DNA from: Fidelibacterota bacterium UBA7300 | Lineage (GTDB): Bacteria > Fidelibacterota > Marinisomatia > Marinisomatales > UBA2128 | Assembly (NCBI GenBank): GCA_002471865.1 | Contig: DKQU01000082.1 | Span: 9,442-44,652, forward strand | Direction: 5' to 3' | DNA length: 35,211 bases | Shown here: positions 6,398 to 15,703 of the stretch, piece after piece | Layout: every line of letters begins with the position of its first letter | Numbering within the stretch: position 1 is the first letter of the stretch | Position numbers and translations under genes: made by a program | The notes under the pieces: model-generated | What the model saw: the letters and a program-made list of their open reading frames with translations, nothing else | Databases searched by the model: none | Told to the model about the DNA's origin: nothing

Positions 6398-7440
6398 GCC
6401 AACTCTTCCTCCATAGGCTCGGCTACACTTTCGCGAAGTGTAACTCCCAATCCTGGACCGTCTGGGAGAGTCAGCTTCCCACCATCCACTGTTGCGCCGA
6501 GGTAAGGGTCGTTGCTGATCAGGATATGTCCATCCAGATCGGCGTAGTCCACCAGAGGTGAAAGATGTGTCGCTGTTGAAATTGCCACCGATGTCTCAAT
6601 CATGCAGCCCAGCATAATCTCCAGGTCCAGCTCACGAGCCATCTGAATCATCTTGAATCCCTCCCGCACTCCACCGCATTTCATCAGCTTGATGTTGATG
6701 CCGTGAAAAGCGTCGGCAAGCTCGGGGATATTGCGGGAATCGAGACAGTTTTCGTCGGCGATGATTTTCAGTGGTGACTGCTCCTTTAGTCGGGCGGTTG
6801 ATTCTAAATCAGAAGAAGGCAGTGGTTGCTCCACAAATTCCACGTTTTTCGTCGCCAGCCAGTCACACATCTCCAGAGCCGTCTCTAAATCCCACCCTTC
6901 GTTGGCGTCCACCCGCACCACTTTGTCAGTACAGTCGCGAATAGTCTCTATAATAGCGCGATCGTCATCAGTCCCGAGCTTGACCTTTAAGATAGGATAC
7001 TGCTCGGCTTCAGTCACTTTTTGACGAATTACGTCAATACTGTCTATCCCAATTGTATATGAAGTAAGTGGTGTCTTCTCGGGAAGTGCTCCCAAACGAT
7101 CATAGAGCGGCTCACCGTGGAGCTTACCCCACAGATCGTGGGCCGCTGTATCTAGAGCCATGGAAAATGACCGACAGCTGTCTGCTTTCGGAAGAAGCTG
7201 ATCTAACCAGTCATCCAATGAACCGGAATCGTCCAAATCGTTTATGTCAAACGTCAATGCAAGCTTAAGCAGACGATCGAACGGCTCACCGTAGCGGTTC
7301 ATTGGAACAGCTTCACCCACGCCAGTAATACCATCTTTCGTCAAGTACACGAAGATTATGTCGTAATAATCGTGAGAACTCCGGGCAATGGTAAACGTGT
7401 GCCTTAGTCGGATACGATAGGTAGAGTAGTGAAATTCCAT
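6394..7440 (-). CDS. Enolase-superfamily epimerase/racemase (dipeptide epimerase or N-acetyl-Glu racemase DgcA-like)
   Basis: A 348 aa muconate-lactonizing-subgroup enolase-superfamily protein. Acid/base Lys pair K152/K154 (LKVKLG), metal ligands D178 (VDAN), E204 (EQPL) and D229 (ADEN), opposing Lys251 or Lys254, and DLDG at 301-304 are all in place. This layout is that of L-Ala-D/L-Glu dipeptide epimerases, and also of the related racemase DgcA, described as converting N-acetyl-D-Glu to N-acetyl-L-Glu. The neighbouring DUF1611 gene (DgcN family) favours the DgcA role; cell-wall dipeptide recycling is the alternative. No clear ribosome binding site precedes the ATG at 7440; a 63-base gap separates it from the upstream gene. 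Its 3' end overlaps the VOC gene by 4 bases. Confidence 0.85.
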   Translation of the reverse strand: MEFHYSTYRIRLRHTFTIARSSHDYYDIIFVYLTKDGITGVGEAVPMNRYGEPFDRLLKLALTFDINDLDDSGSLDDWLDQLLPKADSCRSFSMALDTAAHDLWGKLHGEPLYDRLGALPEKTPLTSYTIGIDSIDVIRQKVTEAEQYPILKVKLGTDDDRAIIETIRDCTDKVVRVDANEGWDLETALEMCDWLATKNVEFVEQPLPSSDLESTARLKEQSPLKIIADENCLDSRNIPELADAFHGINIKLMKCGGVREGFKMIQMARELDLEIMLGCMIETSVAISTATHLSPLVDYADLDGHILISNDPYLGATVDGGKLTLPDGPGLGVTLRESVAEPMEEELA

Positions 7441-7503
7441 TGTCGGAATGTAGGGTTACCGGGACGAAAAAGTCCAGTCCGCAAGATTCTATGAAATCTT
7501 CCG

Positions 7504-8532
7504 TTACCTAATAAGCGAAATGACATTTTCGGCAATTGTTGTCATATCATTTCTAACAGGATCGGTTGTTGGAACCTGAAATTTCTCCTCAAATTCCTTA
7601 ACTCTTTCCACAGCCGTTTTCTCATCGAAAAGCGGAGTCATGAGACTTATCCCCACCAGTTCTGTCGGGCGGAAGGGTTCTAGGAGCTTCAAATAAATAT
7701 CCAACACCAGATGGAAAGGTGTCATGGGATAACCGAATGTATCCAATTTTCTGTCCGGCTCGTGGCACATGAGGAGCATCTCTGGCATGCAGCCATGTAA
7801 AAGTCCTACGGTTACTCCAGAATACGCCATATGGTTAACGCTTCCCTGCCCTTCCACGATAACGACATCGTGACCCGGCGCAGCTTTATCAATTTCTGCT
7901 TCAATAGTGCCTGCCACAAAATCGCTTACCACAGCATCCACCGGCACACCGAATCCACCTAGAAGAATGCCCGTTTGTCCTGTCCCAACGAAGGCGGCTT
8001 TCACTCCTCTTAATTCCAGTTCCATCTTCAACTCCCACGCCGCTGTCATCTTGCCGGTATCGCAATCGGATCCGACTGTAAGAAGAACAGGTGTTTTACG
8101 TGTTTGCCACGAACCTTTGGAGAATGGCAGTGGATCGGGCGGCTTGCGCAGATCCCAAATATGCACACCTTTTTTCGAAGCAAGATCATTGAACTCGATA
8201 TCATCGGAGAGAAAGGAATGGAGACCGGCTACTACATCCAGTCTATTCTCAATAGCCATCAAGATCATCTCGCGCCACGATTGTGGAAGCTGACCACCAG
8301 GTGGAGCTGTACCTATTAGGACTGCATTTGGATCGTACTGCAATGCATCCTGCAAGGAGGCAACCACCGGAATATCATCGCCGATTCCCAAAACTTCAGC
8401 AGCGGTCTTAGCGGTTGACTTGGAGTCCACAACACACACTACTTCTTCTGGACGGTAACGGATAATTGCATTGCCGGTCTTGGATAGAATATAGTCGAAA
8501 GCACCTTCAGCAAGGATAGCGTACTTAGGCAC
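7504..8532 (-). CDS. DUF1611 P-loop protein, DgcN-like (probable D-glutamate N-acetyltransferase)
   Basis: A 342 aa protein with the N-terminal DUF1611 Rossmann-like part (residues 1-130) and the C-terminal P-loop part. The Walker A-like GSDCDTGKMT is at 154-163 and VIVEGQGSV at 224-232. DUF1611 members were long annotated only as domain of unknown function. A subset, DgcN, has been described as a D-Glu N-acetyltransferase acting before the racemase DgcA, and an enolase-superfamily gene directly follows here. The start is GTG at 8532, 4 bases after the aldehyde dehydrogenase stop, implying co-transcription. The family call is firm; the D-glutamate role is inferred from the neighbour pair. Confidence 0.85.
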   Translation of the reverse strand: MPKYAILAEGAFDYILSKTGNAIIRYRPEEVVCVVDSKSTAKTAAEVLGIGDDIPVVASLQDALQYDPNAVLIGTAPPGGQLPQSWREMILMAIENRLDVVAGLHSFLSDDIEFNDLASKKGVHIWDLRKPPDPLPFSKGSWQTRKTPVLLTVGSDCDTGKMTAAWELKMELELRGVKAAFVGTGQTGILLGGFGVPVDAVVSDFVAGTIEAEIDKAAPGHDVVIVEGQGSVNHMAYSGVTVGLLHGCMPEMLLMCHEPDRKLDTFGYPMTPFHLVLDIYLKLLEPFRPTELVGISLMTPLFDEKTAVERVKEFEEKFQVPTTDPVRNDMTTIAENVISLIR

Positions 8533-8536
8533 TATT

Positions 8537-9982
8537 TTACCCGTAGTAGAAATCTATAAAGCGCCTGAACAGTTTCTTAATTATAGGAGATACAGGAAAC
8601 CACCACGGCTCTTTTTTCAGACCAAGCCGATCCTCCAGAACAGACTGAATAAAAGCAAAACTTCGGATCCCTTCTCTCCCTTGAAGTCGCCCTAAACCGC
8701 TCATTCCGACTCCGCCAAACGGGAGGCTGACCGTCAGATAGTTTGTGAGGACGTCATTGATGCAAATATTGCCGGCACGAATCTCACTCGCCATCTTCCG
8801 GGCTTTCCTTAAATCTCGAGTAAAAATAGACGCATTTAAGCCAAAATCGAGGGCATTGGACTTTTCCACAGCTTCCCATTGATCCTTCACGGTGTGAACT
8901 GAGAAGACAGGACCGAAAATTTCTTCCGTCATTAAACTAGATGACTCATCAGGATCCATAATCACTTTAGGCTGTATGTACAGATTGTCCGATTCTCCAG
9001 ACTCACCGAGCATCTTCAATATTTTTTGTTTCTGCGCCGGACTAATGACTGGTCCCAAATCGCCATCTGATGTTTCAGTAGAGAGGGTTGTCTCTTTCGT
9101 CAGTTCTTGAATTCGCTCCACGAACCGGTGAGCTATTTTTTCCTCCACAAATATCCGTTCTACAGAGATACACGTTTGTCCGGCGTTTTGGAATCCGCCC
9201 CAGACAGCGGCTCTGGCAGCGCGCTCCAGATCAGCATCTTCCAGCACGATCATGGCATCCTTTCCGCCCAGTTCAAGAATAACCGGCTTGAGCTGCTGGG
9301 CGCAAGCGGTAGCAATCTTCCTACCTACTGCCACACTTCCAGCGAAGCAGATAAGGTTTGTCTGCGATGACTCAACAATTTTGCTCCCTACATCTCCTCT
9401 GCCGATTGCAACTTGGAGGAGACCTTCCGGAAAGCCAGCTGCATCAAAGATTTCCTTCAGTTTCAGCGCAGTTAGTGGCGCCAGTTCAGAAGGCTTCAGG
9501 ATTACGCCATTCCCTGCCATGAGCGCCTGGACAACAGGTCCCGCCGCTAAGATCAGTGGGTAGTTCCACGGTGAAATAACTCCCACAATTCCGTGAGGGC
9601 GATATTCTACTTTTGCTTTCTTGTGGAGTAAAAAACTGGAAGATCGTTTCTGAGAAGCCAGCGCCAGAGGTCCCTCTTTCTCAACGAATCTCATTATCTC
9701 TGCAGTCGTCATTATCTCTACAATACCGTCGAATTCGGTTTTTCCTGTCTCTTGTCGGAGCAGCTCCATCACCTCATCCATCCGGGCGATAAGAGTCTTG
9801 CGCACTGCGCATAAAGCAGTGGCTCTTTCCGTTAGTCGTTTCGACTGCCAATCGGGAATAGCTTTTTTTATTTTTGTAAGGTGGGCTTCTACTTCGCTGT
9901 CTGAAGTGGTGGGAACAGTCCCAATAATCTTGTTTGTAATGGGATTAATACTGTCGAGATTTTCTGAGGAAGCGATATTCAT
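8537..9982 (-). CDS. NAD(P)-dependent aldehyde dehydrogenase with hydrophobic C-terminal tail
   Basis: An aldehyde dehydrogenase superfamily enzyme of 481 aa that oxidises an aldehyde to a carboxylate. Catalytic Cys271 (GQTCIS), general base Glu237 (LELGGKD), oxyanion Asn140 (SPWNYP) and cofactor Lys163 (LKPSE) are all present. The C-terminal end (about 455-481) is rich in Trp, Phe and Lys, like the membrane-associating tail of fatty-aldehyde/coniferyl-aldehyde type ALDHs, so a lipophilic substrate is plausible. It sits 12 bases after trkH and 4 bases before the DUF1611 gene. Whether it works with the D-Glu-like module or is merely co-transcribed cannot be decided from sequence. Confidence 0.9.
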   Translation of the reverse strand: MNIASSENLDSINPITNKIIGTVPTTSDSEVEAHLTKIKKAIPDWQSKRLTERATALCAVRKTLIARMDEVMELLRQETGKTEFDGIVEIMTTAEIMRFVEKEGPLALASQKRSSSFLLHKKAKVEYRPHGIVGVISPWNYPLILAAGPVVQALMAGNGVILKPSELAPLTALKLKEIFDAAGFPEGLLQVAIGRGDVGSKIVESSQTNLICFAGSVAVGRKIATACAQQLKPVILELGGKDAMIVLEDADLERAARAAVWGGFQNAGQTCISVERIFVEEKIAHRFVERIQELTKETTLSTETSDGDLGPVISPAQKQKILKMLGESGESDNLYIQPKVIMDPDESSSLMTEEIFGPVFSVHTVKDQWEAVEKSNALDFGLNASIFTRDLRKARKMASEIRAGNICINDVLTNYLTVSLPFGGVGMSGLGRLQGREGIRSFAFIQSVLEDRLGLKKEPWWFPVSPIIKKLFRRFIDFYYG

Positions 9983-9994
9983 TCAGGCGACAGC

Positions 9995-11473
9995 CTAGCG
10001 CTTCCAAAATGCTCGACTGAATAGAACTATAACGGTAAATACTTCTAATCGGCCTAGGAGCATGCAGAACGAAAGCAGCCATTTTGCCAGTCCCGGCAGA
10101 GCTGCGTAGTTTTCCGTTGGGCCCACATCTCCCAGCCCGGGGCCGATGTTACCGATAGATGCAGCCGTGGCACCAATAGCTGTAACCAAATCAATTCCCA
10201 TGGCTGTCAACATAAGGGAAGTAAAGACGAAAGCCGCCACAAAGAAGAGAAAGAAACTGAGCGTGTTTCTGATGATATCATCAGAGATTAGACGTCGCCC
10301 GACGCGAACGGGAATCAACGCTTTTGGATGAAGAAGACGTTTGGCTTCAGAAAGACTGTACTTCGTAATTGTCATAATCCTGATGATTTTCATACCACCT
10401 CCAGTTGAACCGGCACAACCGCCAATAAACATCATTAAAAAGAGCAGGAATTGAGCAAACCAACCCCATAGCTCATAATCGGCTGTTCCGTATCCAGTCG
10501 TGGTGATTATTGAAACAACTTGAAACAAGGAATCTCTAAATAAAGTATGAAGATGTCCTCCGTCACTGGTTTGAAGGAATTTGCTAATGAAAATCACAAA
10601 TGTGAAAGATAGAATCAACCCCAAGTAAAAGCGAAACTCACCATCTCGGAAATAACTCTTCAGATCACCATGGATTCCTCTCCAATGAAGACTAAAATTA
10701 ACTCCCGCCAAAAACATAAAGAAAATGATAACATATTCAAAATATACAGAGTCAAAACCGCCGACGCTGGCATTCTTAGTGGAAAAACCACCAGTTGCCA
10801 TGGTCGTTAACATATGACACATGGAATCGAAAAGAGTCATGCCACCAAAATAAAGCATCAACATTTCTGCCAGACTGATACCAAAATAAACCATCCAGAG
10901 GATTTTTGCTGTTTCCTGAACGCGAGGTTTAATTTTATCCGGTACTGGCCCAGGTACTTCCGCTTTAAAAAGCTGTACACCTCCCACACCCAATAGAGGG
11001 AGGATAGCAATGCTGAAAACGATGATACCCATACCGCCAATCCATTGAATGAAGCTTCGCCAGAAAAGAACTCCGTGAGAAAGACTTTCAATTCCACGAG
11101 CACCACCTTCCTCGCCATAAGACATATCAATAATAGAAGCACCGGTAGTCGTAACACCTGACATAGATTCAAAAAAAGCATCGGTTATAGTCGGAATAGT
11201 ATCAGTAAATAGGAATGGAAGTGCGCCAAACAGAGCGATGGCTAGCCAAGTGAAAGTAACCACTGCAAATCCGTCCTTAATACTCAACTGGACTTTGCCT
11301 CGAGTAAAGAACCAGAGAGGGAGTCCAAAAGTGATTGTCATGCCGGATGCCCGCAGAATACCTTCGAGATCAGGATCTCCATAATACCACGACCAAATCG
11401 CCGCCAACAGCATCGTCAATCCCAGCAGAGTAATAATTGCTGCCAAGACGTTCAGGACACTTCGTGTATGCAT
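9995..11473 (-). CDS. trkH: Trk potassium uptake membrane subunit TrkH
   Basis: An inner-membrane K+ translocating subunit of 492 aa with about ten hydrophobic segments in four M1-P-M2 repeats. The four selectivity-filter-like loops are visible: GVTTTGAS, MATGGFS, TTTGYG and ASIGNIG, spaced as in the SKT family. The ATG at 11473 is 6 bases after the trkA stop. It needs the cytoplasmic regulator TrkA encoded upstream. It ends 12 bases before the aldehyde dehydrogenase, so the metabolic genes 5993-9982 may be on the same transcript. Confidence 0.95.
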   Translation of the reverse strand: MHTRSVLNVLAAIITLLGLTMLLAAIWSWYYGDPDLEGILRASGMTITFGLPLWFFTRGKVQLSIKDGFAVVTFTWLAIALFGALPFLFTDTIPTITDAFFESMSGVTTTGASIIDMSYGEEGGARGIESLSHGVLFWRSFIQWIGGMGIIVFSIAILPLLGVGGVQLFKAEVPGPVPDKIKPRVQETAKILWMVYFGISLAEMLMLYFGGMTLFDSMCHMLTTMATGGFSTKNASVGGFDSVYFEYVIIFFMFLAGVNFSLHWRGIHGDLKSYFRDGEFRFYLGLILSFTFVIFISKFLQTSDGGHLHTLFRDSLFQVVSIITTTGYGTADYELWGWFAQFLLFLMMFIGGCAGSTGGGMKIIRIMTITKYSLSEAKRLLHPKALIPVRVGRRLISDDIIRNTLSFFLFFVAAFVFTSLMLTAMGIDLVTAIGATAASIGNIGPGLGDVGPTENYAALPGLAKWLLSFCMLLGRLEVFTVIVLFSRAFWKR

Positions 11474-11479
11474 GTCAGT

Positions 11480-12820
11480 TTAGGAGAATAGTTTCTCTAC
11501 TTGAGATATAAATTTAGGACGGGCAAACATCAATACAGTATCATCCTCAGTTAATTGAGTATCACCTGCTGCAATAGAAATGTGACCGTGATGATTCACT
11601 GCACCAACAATGCTCTGGACTGGAAAACCGACTTCAGCCAATGAAACTTTAGTTACTGGACTTCCCGGGGCAGGATTAAACTCAAGAGCTTCAACATCTA
11701 TATCTTCGAAACTAGTGATTGAAACTTTTTGATCGCTCTTGATATACTCTAAAATTGCGTTAACTGTACTCATGTTCTTGCTGACGACAGAATCGAGTCC
11801 GATTACTTTCATGGCTGGGATGTAATCCGTGGTAGAGACGTGTACAATTGTTTGTGTAGCACCCAGATGTTTTGCCAGCAGGGATGACAGCAGATTGGTC
11901 TGCTCATTTTGTGTAACGGCGATAAAGCTGTCCAATTCTTCCATGTTTTCAGAACGCAAGAATTCAATATCCGTACCATCGCTATTAAGAACGAGAGTTT
12001 TTTCAAATGTGGTAGCAAGATGCTGCGCTTTACTCCTATCAATCTCTACTAATCTTACATCCAGATCATCCTGAAGCGCCTCTGCAACAGATCGACCAAT
12101 TTTACCGCCGCCTAAGATCATCACATTTTCTGTTTCTTGGATTGGTTTTCCGACCATAGTCAATACATTCTTAACGGATGTTTTCTTGACTAAGAAATAA
12201 CAGATATCATCTAAATCAAATTCAAAATCTCCATGAGGGATTATGGTTTTTCTTCCACGGAGAACAGACACAGCACTGAAGGAAAAATCACCATTCTCTT
12301 CTCGTAATTCCTTAAGTGTTTTTCCGTGGATAGGGCAGCCATTATCAAGACGGATGCCAATTAGTTGTAGACGTCCATCCTCGAAATCCACTACTGAAGT
12401 AGCGGACAGCTGCTGAACCAAACTGAGGATTTCTTTACACGCCGCTTTCTCGGGATGAATTACTTTGTCAATCCCAAATTTTTCAGGATGAATAATTGTG
12501 TCTTTTGTGGAATATTCAGTGTTTCGCAAGCGAGCGATGATTTTCTTGGCGCCAAGTTCGTGGGCAAGCTGTGAAGCGATCAGATTAACTTCGTCAATTC
12601 GTGTGACTGCAATGAGCATATCAGCTTTACCAACTTCTGCTTGACGAACCACTTCAGGGCTTGCACCGTCACCTTGAATGACCATAACATCAAGATTCTC
12701 ACCGACTCGTGTACATTTTTCTGGTGAGATGTCGATGACAGTTGTATCGTAATTCTCTTCGCTCAGAGCTTTCGCAAGGTGGAATCCGACCTCGCCGGCA
12801 CCAATAATTACAATTTTCAT
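11480..12820 (-). CDS. trkA: Trk system regulatory NAD-binding subunit TrkA
   Basis: A cytoplasmic gating ring protein of TrkH, 446 aa. It has two tandem RCK units, each a Rossmann NAD/ATP-binding domain followed by an RCK_C ligand domain. The nucleotide motifs are IIGAGEVGFHLA at residues 4-15 and ILGGGKIGRSVA near 234-245. ATG at 12820 with AAGGA about 11 bases upstream. It is the first gene of the trkA-trkH pair; a 57-base gap separates it from the secreted-protein gene upstream, in which no terminator is evident. Confidence 0.95.
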   Translation of the reverse strand: MKIVIIGAGEVGFHLAKALSEENYDTTVIDISPEKCTRVGENLDVMVIQGDGASPEVVRQAEVGKADMLIAVTRIDEVNLIASQLAHELGAKKIIARLRNTEYSTKDTIIHPEKFGIDKVIHPEKAACKEILSLVQQLSATSVVDFEDGRLQLIGIRLDNGCPIHGKTLKELREENGDFSFSAVSVLRGRKTIIPHGDFEFDLDDICYFLVKKTSVKNVLTMVGKPIQETENVMILGGGKIGRSVAEALQDDLDVRLVEIDRSKAQHLATTFEKTLVLNSDGTDIEFLRSENMEELDSFIAVTQNEQTNLLSSLLAKHLGATQTIVHVSTTDYIPAMKVIGLDSVVSKNMSTVNAILEYIKSDQKVSITSFEDIDVEALEFNPAPGSPVTKVSLAEVGFPVQSIVGAVNHHGHISIAAGDTQLTEDDTVLMFARPKFISQVEKLFS

Positions 12821-12877
12821 GAGTTAAGTCCTTCCTTCAGAATGATAATTATCTCTTTTTGGGGAAATTTCAAATTG

Positions 12878-13630
12878 TTAGCGCAACACAATCATTTTCA
12901 TAGTGTGATAATTGGCACCTACTTTAAGGGAACAAAGATATTCTCCAGGTTCAACAAGATTTCCGTCATCTCCAACCCCATTCCAGAGGACAGTGTAAAA
13001 ACCAGCCGGAACAACTCCTTTCCGCAGTGCTTTTACAGTATTACCCAGAATATCCATTACTTTCATGTTTACTAACGCATCCTCCGGAAGATCGAAATTA
13101 ATACGAGTATCTCCACTGAAAGGATTGGGGTAATTCTGCTCCAGCTTAAACCTTTTGGGAAGAGTGGGAACGACGTAAATCACGCCATCAGAAACTCGTA
13201 AATTGATTTTTGTCCCTTTTGGTGAAGAGGCGACCATGTCTTTTACCATCAGTTTTACAGACTTTTCACGAGCTTTGGATGATAGCATTGGGATGGAGAG
13301 AATAGGCGTTTCAAGGTCAAGAGATTTTCCCTCCATACTAAAACCGATGACCTTCAACTCGTTAGAGTCTGCTTTAGACTTAAAAAAAATGTGATCATTA
13401 GAGAGTTCTGCAATAGGTGTTCCGAGAAATATATTAGGATCATTGAATTGGAGCGTGAATTGTAAACCGGCTATCTCCTCCTCAGAATCGATGCTAATCT
13501 GAAGCAGACCATTCTCATCTTCATCAAGAGACCAACGATGAACAAGTGTGATGTCAGTATCAAGATTGTCCTCAGCCAGGATTGGTGAGAGAAGAAGAGT
13601 AATTGTTACCGCGAAGTATATAAACCTCAT
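12878..13630 (-). CDS. Secreted protein: cohesin-like domain plus FlgD-like/T9SS-type C-terminal sorting domain
   Basis: A small exported protein of 250 aa from the ATG at 13630; an in-frame TTG two codons earlier is less likely. A signal peptide (residues 1-19, ending LLLSPILA) is followed by a beta-sandwich segment (about 25-155) whose IAGLQFTLQFND pattern recalls cohesin/BACON-like adhesion domains. An 80-residue C-terminal module contains NYPNPFSGDTRINF, VMDILGNTV, WNGVGDDG, PGEYLCSL and a terminal Leu-Arg. That module is typical of type IX secretion targeting domains and FlgD-like Ig folds in FCB-group bacteria. Likely surface-exposed or released. Its partner and function are unknown. 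Separate transcription from dnk is possible, given the 97-base gap. Confidence 0.8.
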   Translation of the reverse strand: MRFIYFAVTITLLLSPILAEDNLDTDITLVHRWSLDEDENGLLQISIDSEEEIAGLQFTLQFNDPNIFLGTPIAELSNDHIFFKSKADSNELKVIGFSMEGKSLDLETPILSIPMLSSKAREKSVKLMVKDMVASSPKGTKINLRVSDGVIYVVPTLPKRFKLEQNYPNPFSGDTRINFDLPEDALVNMKVMDILGNTVKALRKGVVPAGFYTVLWNGVGDDGNLVEPGEYLCSLKVGANYHTMKMIVLR

Positions 13631-13733
13631 AATCAATTCAGCTTAACTTGCGTGAAAGTACGGAATAACATCATCTAAGTCAAACTGTAGATGAATTGTC
13701 ACAGTATTGAGATTTTATTCTCATCTTGTATAT

Positions 13734-14369
13734 TTAACAACACAGGTCAGAAATGTTTCCTATTAATTCGTCCACACGATCTTTATCGTTGAACACATTA
13801 AATTTATCAGTTTCTATTGTCAGAATATTAAACTCAGATTGAGCTTCGTCAATCCAACGGTTATAAGCTACGTTTAACCGGTGGAGATATTCCGGTGAAA
13901 CGCGCTTTTCGAAATCTCTTCCTCTCATAGCCAGACGAGTCATGAGTGTATCGGTGGATGCCTTGAGGTAGATAATAACTGACGGTTTCTGCAGATAAGA
14001 GGTCATTTCATTAAATAAGTCCCAATAATTTTCCCAGTCCCTGTGGGACATATTTCCCATCTCATGAAGAGACTTTGCGAAAATGACGGCATCTTCATAA
14101 ATAGTGCGATCTTGAATCGCTGGACGATCTCCTAAAGCCATTTGACGTTGCGTCTGAAACCGTTTAGAAAGAAAATATACCTGAAGGTGAAAGCTCCAGC
14201 GAAGCATATCATCGTAGAAATCAGAAAGATAGGGATTGTCATCCACAGACTCATAAAACGGTCTCCAGTCAAGTCGCTCAGCAATTATATCGGTTAGGGT
14301 GGTTTTCCCCACTGCTATATTCCCTGCAATGCTGACGAAGGGTTGAGGAGAATCGTGTGAGTCATTCAT
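13734..14369 (-). CDS. Deoxynucleoside kinase (dAdo/dGuo kinase family)
   Basis: Phosphorylates deoxynucleosides for dNTP salvage; 211 aa. The P-loop GNIAVGKTTL is at residues 16-25, the substrate-binding region YESVDDNPYL near 38-48, the catalytic/ERS-equivalent motif DRTIYEDAVIFA near 86-97, and the LID arginines in MRGRDFEKRVS near 153-163. The family includes bacterial dAK/dGK and insect dNK. Substrate choice cannot be read here, though the Gln in FHLQVYFLSKR is the base-contacting position. ATG at 14369 overlaps the mtaB stop (ATGA). It is the last gene of the eleven-gene cluster. Confidence 0.92.
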   Translation of the reverse strand: MNDSHDSPQPFVSIAGNIAVGKTTLTDIIAERLDWRPFYESVDDNPYLSDFYDDMLRWSFHLQVYFLSKRFQTQRQMALGDRPAIQDRTIYEDAVIFAKSLHEMGNMSHRDWENYWDLFNEMTSYLQKPSVIIYLKASTDTLMTRLAMRGRDFEKRVSPEYLHRLNVAYNRWIDEAQSEFNILTIETDKFNVFNDKDRVDELIGNISDLCC

Positions 14370-15703
14370 GATGTAATTTCTCCTACAAGAATAAAACCGT
14401 TTCGTTCTATTAGACGAGCAAGTATAATTTTATTTGTGAAACTTGTACTTTGTTCTGTGGACTTCTCCATATTTACCATAGTCCGAAGATAATTCGGCGT
14501 CAAACCCGAATATGATCCATCCTCCCGCTGACTCTCGATTAGAACCGGCAGTGTCTGCCCTTCAAACCTCTGAGCATACTTCTTCTTCTTTTTAATTCCA
14601 ATCTCCCTCAGGATTGCACTTCGCTCCTTCTTCACCGGCTCAGGCACTTGCTCCGTCATTCTTGCTGCCACTGTCCCTTCCCGGGGAGAATAGCGAAAAA
14701 TATGGAGGTACGTGAACGGCAGTTCCGCTACCCGCTTTGCTGTTTCCTGAAACAGTTTTTCTGTCTCGCCAGGGTAACCCACAATCACATCAGTTCCGAG
14801 TGCCGTATCCGGCAGTATAGTTCTAATACGCTCTATCACTTCAAGGTATTCTTTAATTGTGTACTTCCTCTGCATGGCTTCCAATATTGTGTCGGACCCC
14901 GACTGGAGCGGTACGTGCAGATGCGGACAGATGTTTTCTCTCTCCTTCACCAAATGGAGTAAATCGTCAGTTATAGTATTCGGTTCGATTGAACTGACTC
15001 GAATACGCTCTAAACCGTCAATATCGCTCAAACCGGACAGGAGGTCGTGAAGATGGGTGATTTCTCCATTTTCGTGCCGATACGTCCCCACATTGATGCC
15101 GGTGAGTACAATCTCACGGAAGCCTTCGCCTACCAAACGTTTAGCTTCCTCGATGGTACTTATGTAACTGCGGCTCCGTGCTTTTCCCCTGGCAAACGGA
15201 ATGATACAGTAGCTGCAGTAATAATTACATCCCTCCTGAATTTTTAAAAATGCTCGAGTACGTGTCGAAGAAGAGACAAATAGCGATTCATCATAACTGT
15301 CCATCTCACCACTCTCATTGACGAAAACCAGCGGCTCTCTACTGTCATTAATGCCATCAAGATGGTCGAAGAGATGGTGCTTCTCAGCTGTGCCAAGGAT
15401 AAGGTTCACTCCCTCGATCGCTTTCACTTCCTCCGGCCGAATTTGAGCGTAGCAACCGGTGACTACAACTCTCCCGTCAGGAGATGCCTTAACCGCTTTC
15501 CGTACAGCTGTCCGACTTTTGGAGTCAGCCTGATTTGTCACCGTACACGTGTTAATGACCGATATATCGGCAGATTCGCCAAATGGTACAATATCGTAAT
15601 CTCGCTGGACAAATTCTCGTTGGATAGCGTTTGTTTCCGATTGATTCAGCTTACACCCCAGCGTGTGCAAACTTGCTTTCATTCGATTATTCTCTTTAAA
15701 CAT
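14366..15703 (-). CDS. mtaB: tRNA (N6-threonylcarbamoyladenosine(37)-C2)-methylthiotransferase MtaB
   Basis: A radical SAM enzyme adding a methylthio group to t6A37 in ANN-decoding tRNAs. It is 445 aa. The UPF0004 domain begins with TLGCKLNQSET (C17) plus further Cys in INTCTVTN and VTGCYAQ for the auxiliary cluster. The radical SAM motif CNYYCSYC is near residue 158, and a C-terminal TRAM domain ends the protein. CKLNQ rather than CQMN points to MtaB instead of MiaB. The start used is ATG at 15703, overlapping the ABC gene by 8 bases; a second ATG at 15682 directly before ASLHTLGCKLN is equally possible. Confidence 0.93.
   Translation of the reverse strand: MFKENNRMKASLHTLGCKLNQSETNAIQREFVQRDYDIVPFGESADISVINTCTVTNQADSKSRTAVRKAVKASPDGRVVVTGCYAQIRPEEVKAIEGVNLILGTAEKHHLFDHLDGINDSREPLVFVNESGEMDSYDESLFVSSSTRTRAFLKIQEGCNYYCSYCIIPFARGKARSRSYISTIEEAKRLVGEGFREIVLTGINVGTYRHENGEITHLHDLLSGLSDIDGLERIRVSSIEPNTITDDLLHLVKERENICPHLHVPLQSGSDTILEAMQRKYTIKEYLEVIERIRTILPDTALGTDVIVGYPGETEKLFQETAKRVAELPFTYLHIFRYSPREGTVAARMTEQVPEPVKKERSAILREIGIKKKKKYAQRFEGQTLPVLIESQREDGSYSGLTPNYLRTMVNMEKSTEQSTSFTNKIILARLIERNGFILVGEITS

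Noticed and set aside
7441..7503. Hairpin AAGATT/AATCTT and a GGAC/GTCC repeat between the DUF1611 and enolase-superfamily genes
   Set aside because: Stems are 4-6 bp with no T-tract; no riboswitch class fits. Insufficient for a terminator or regulatory call.
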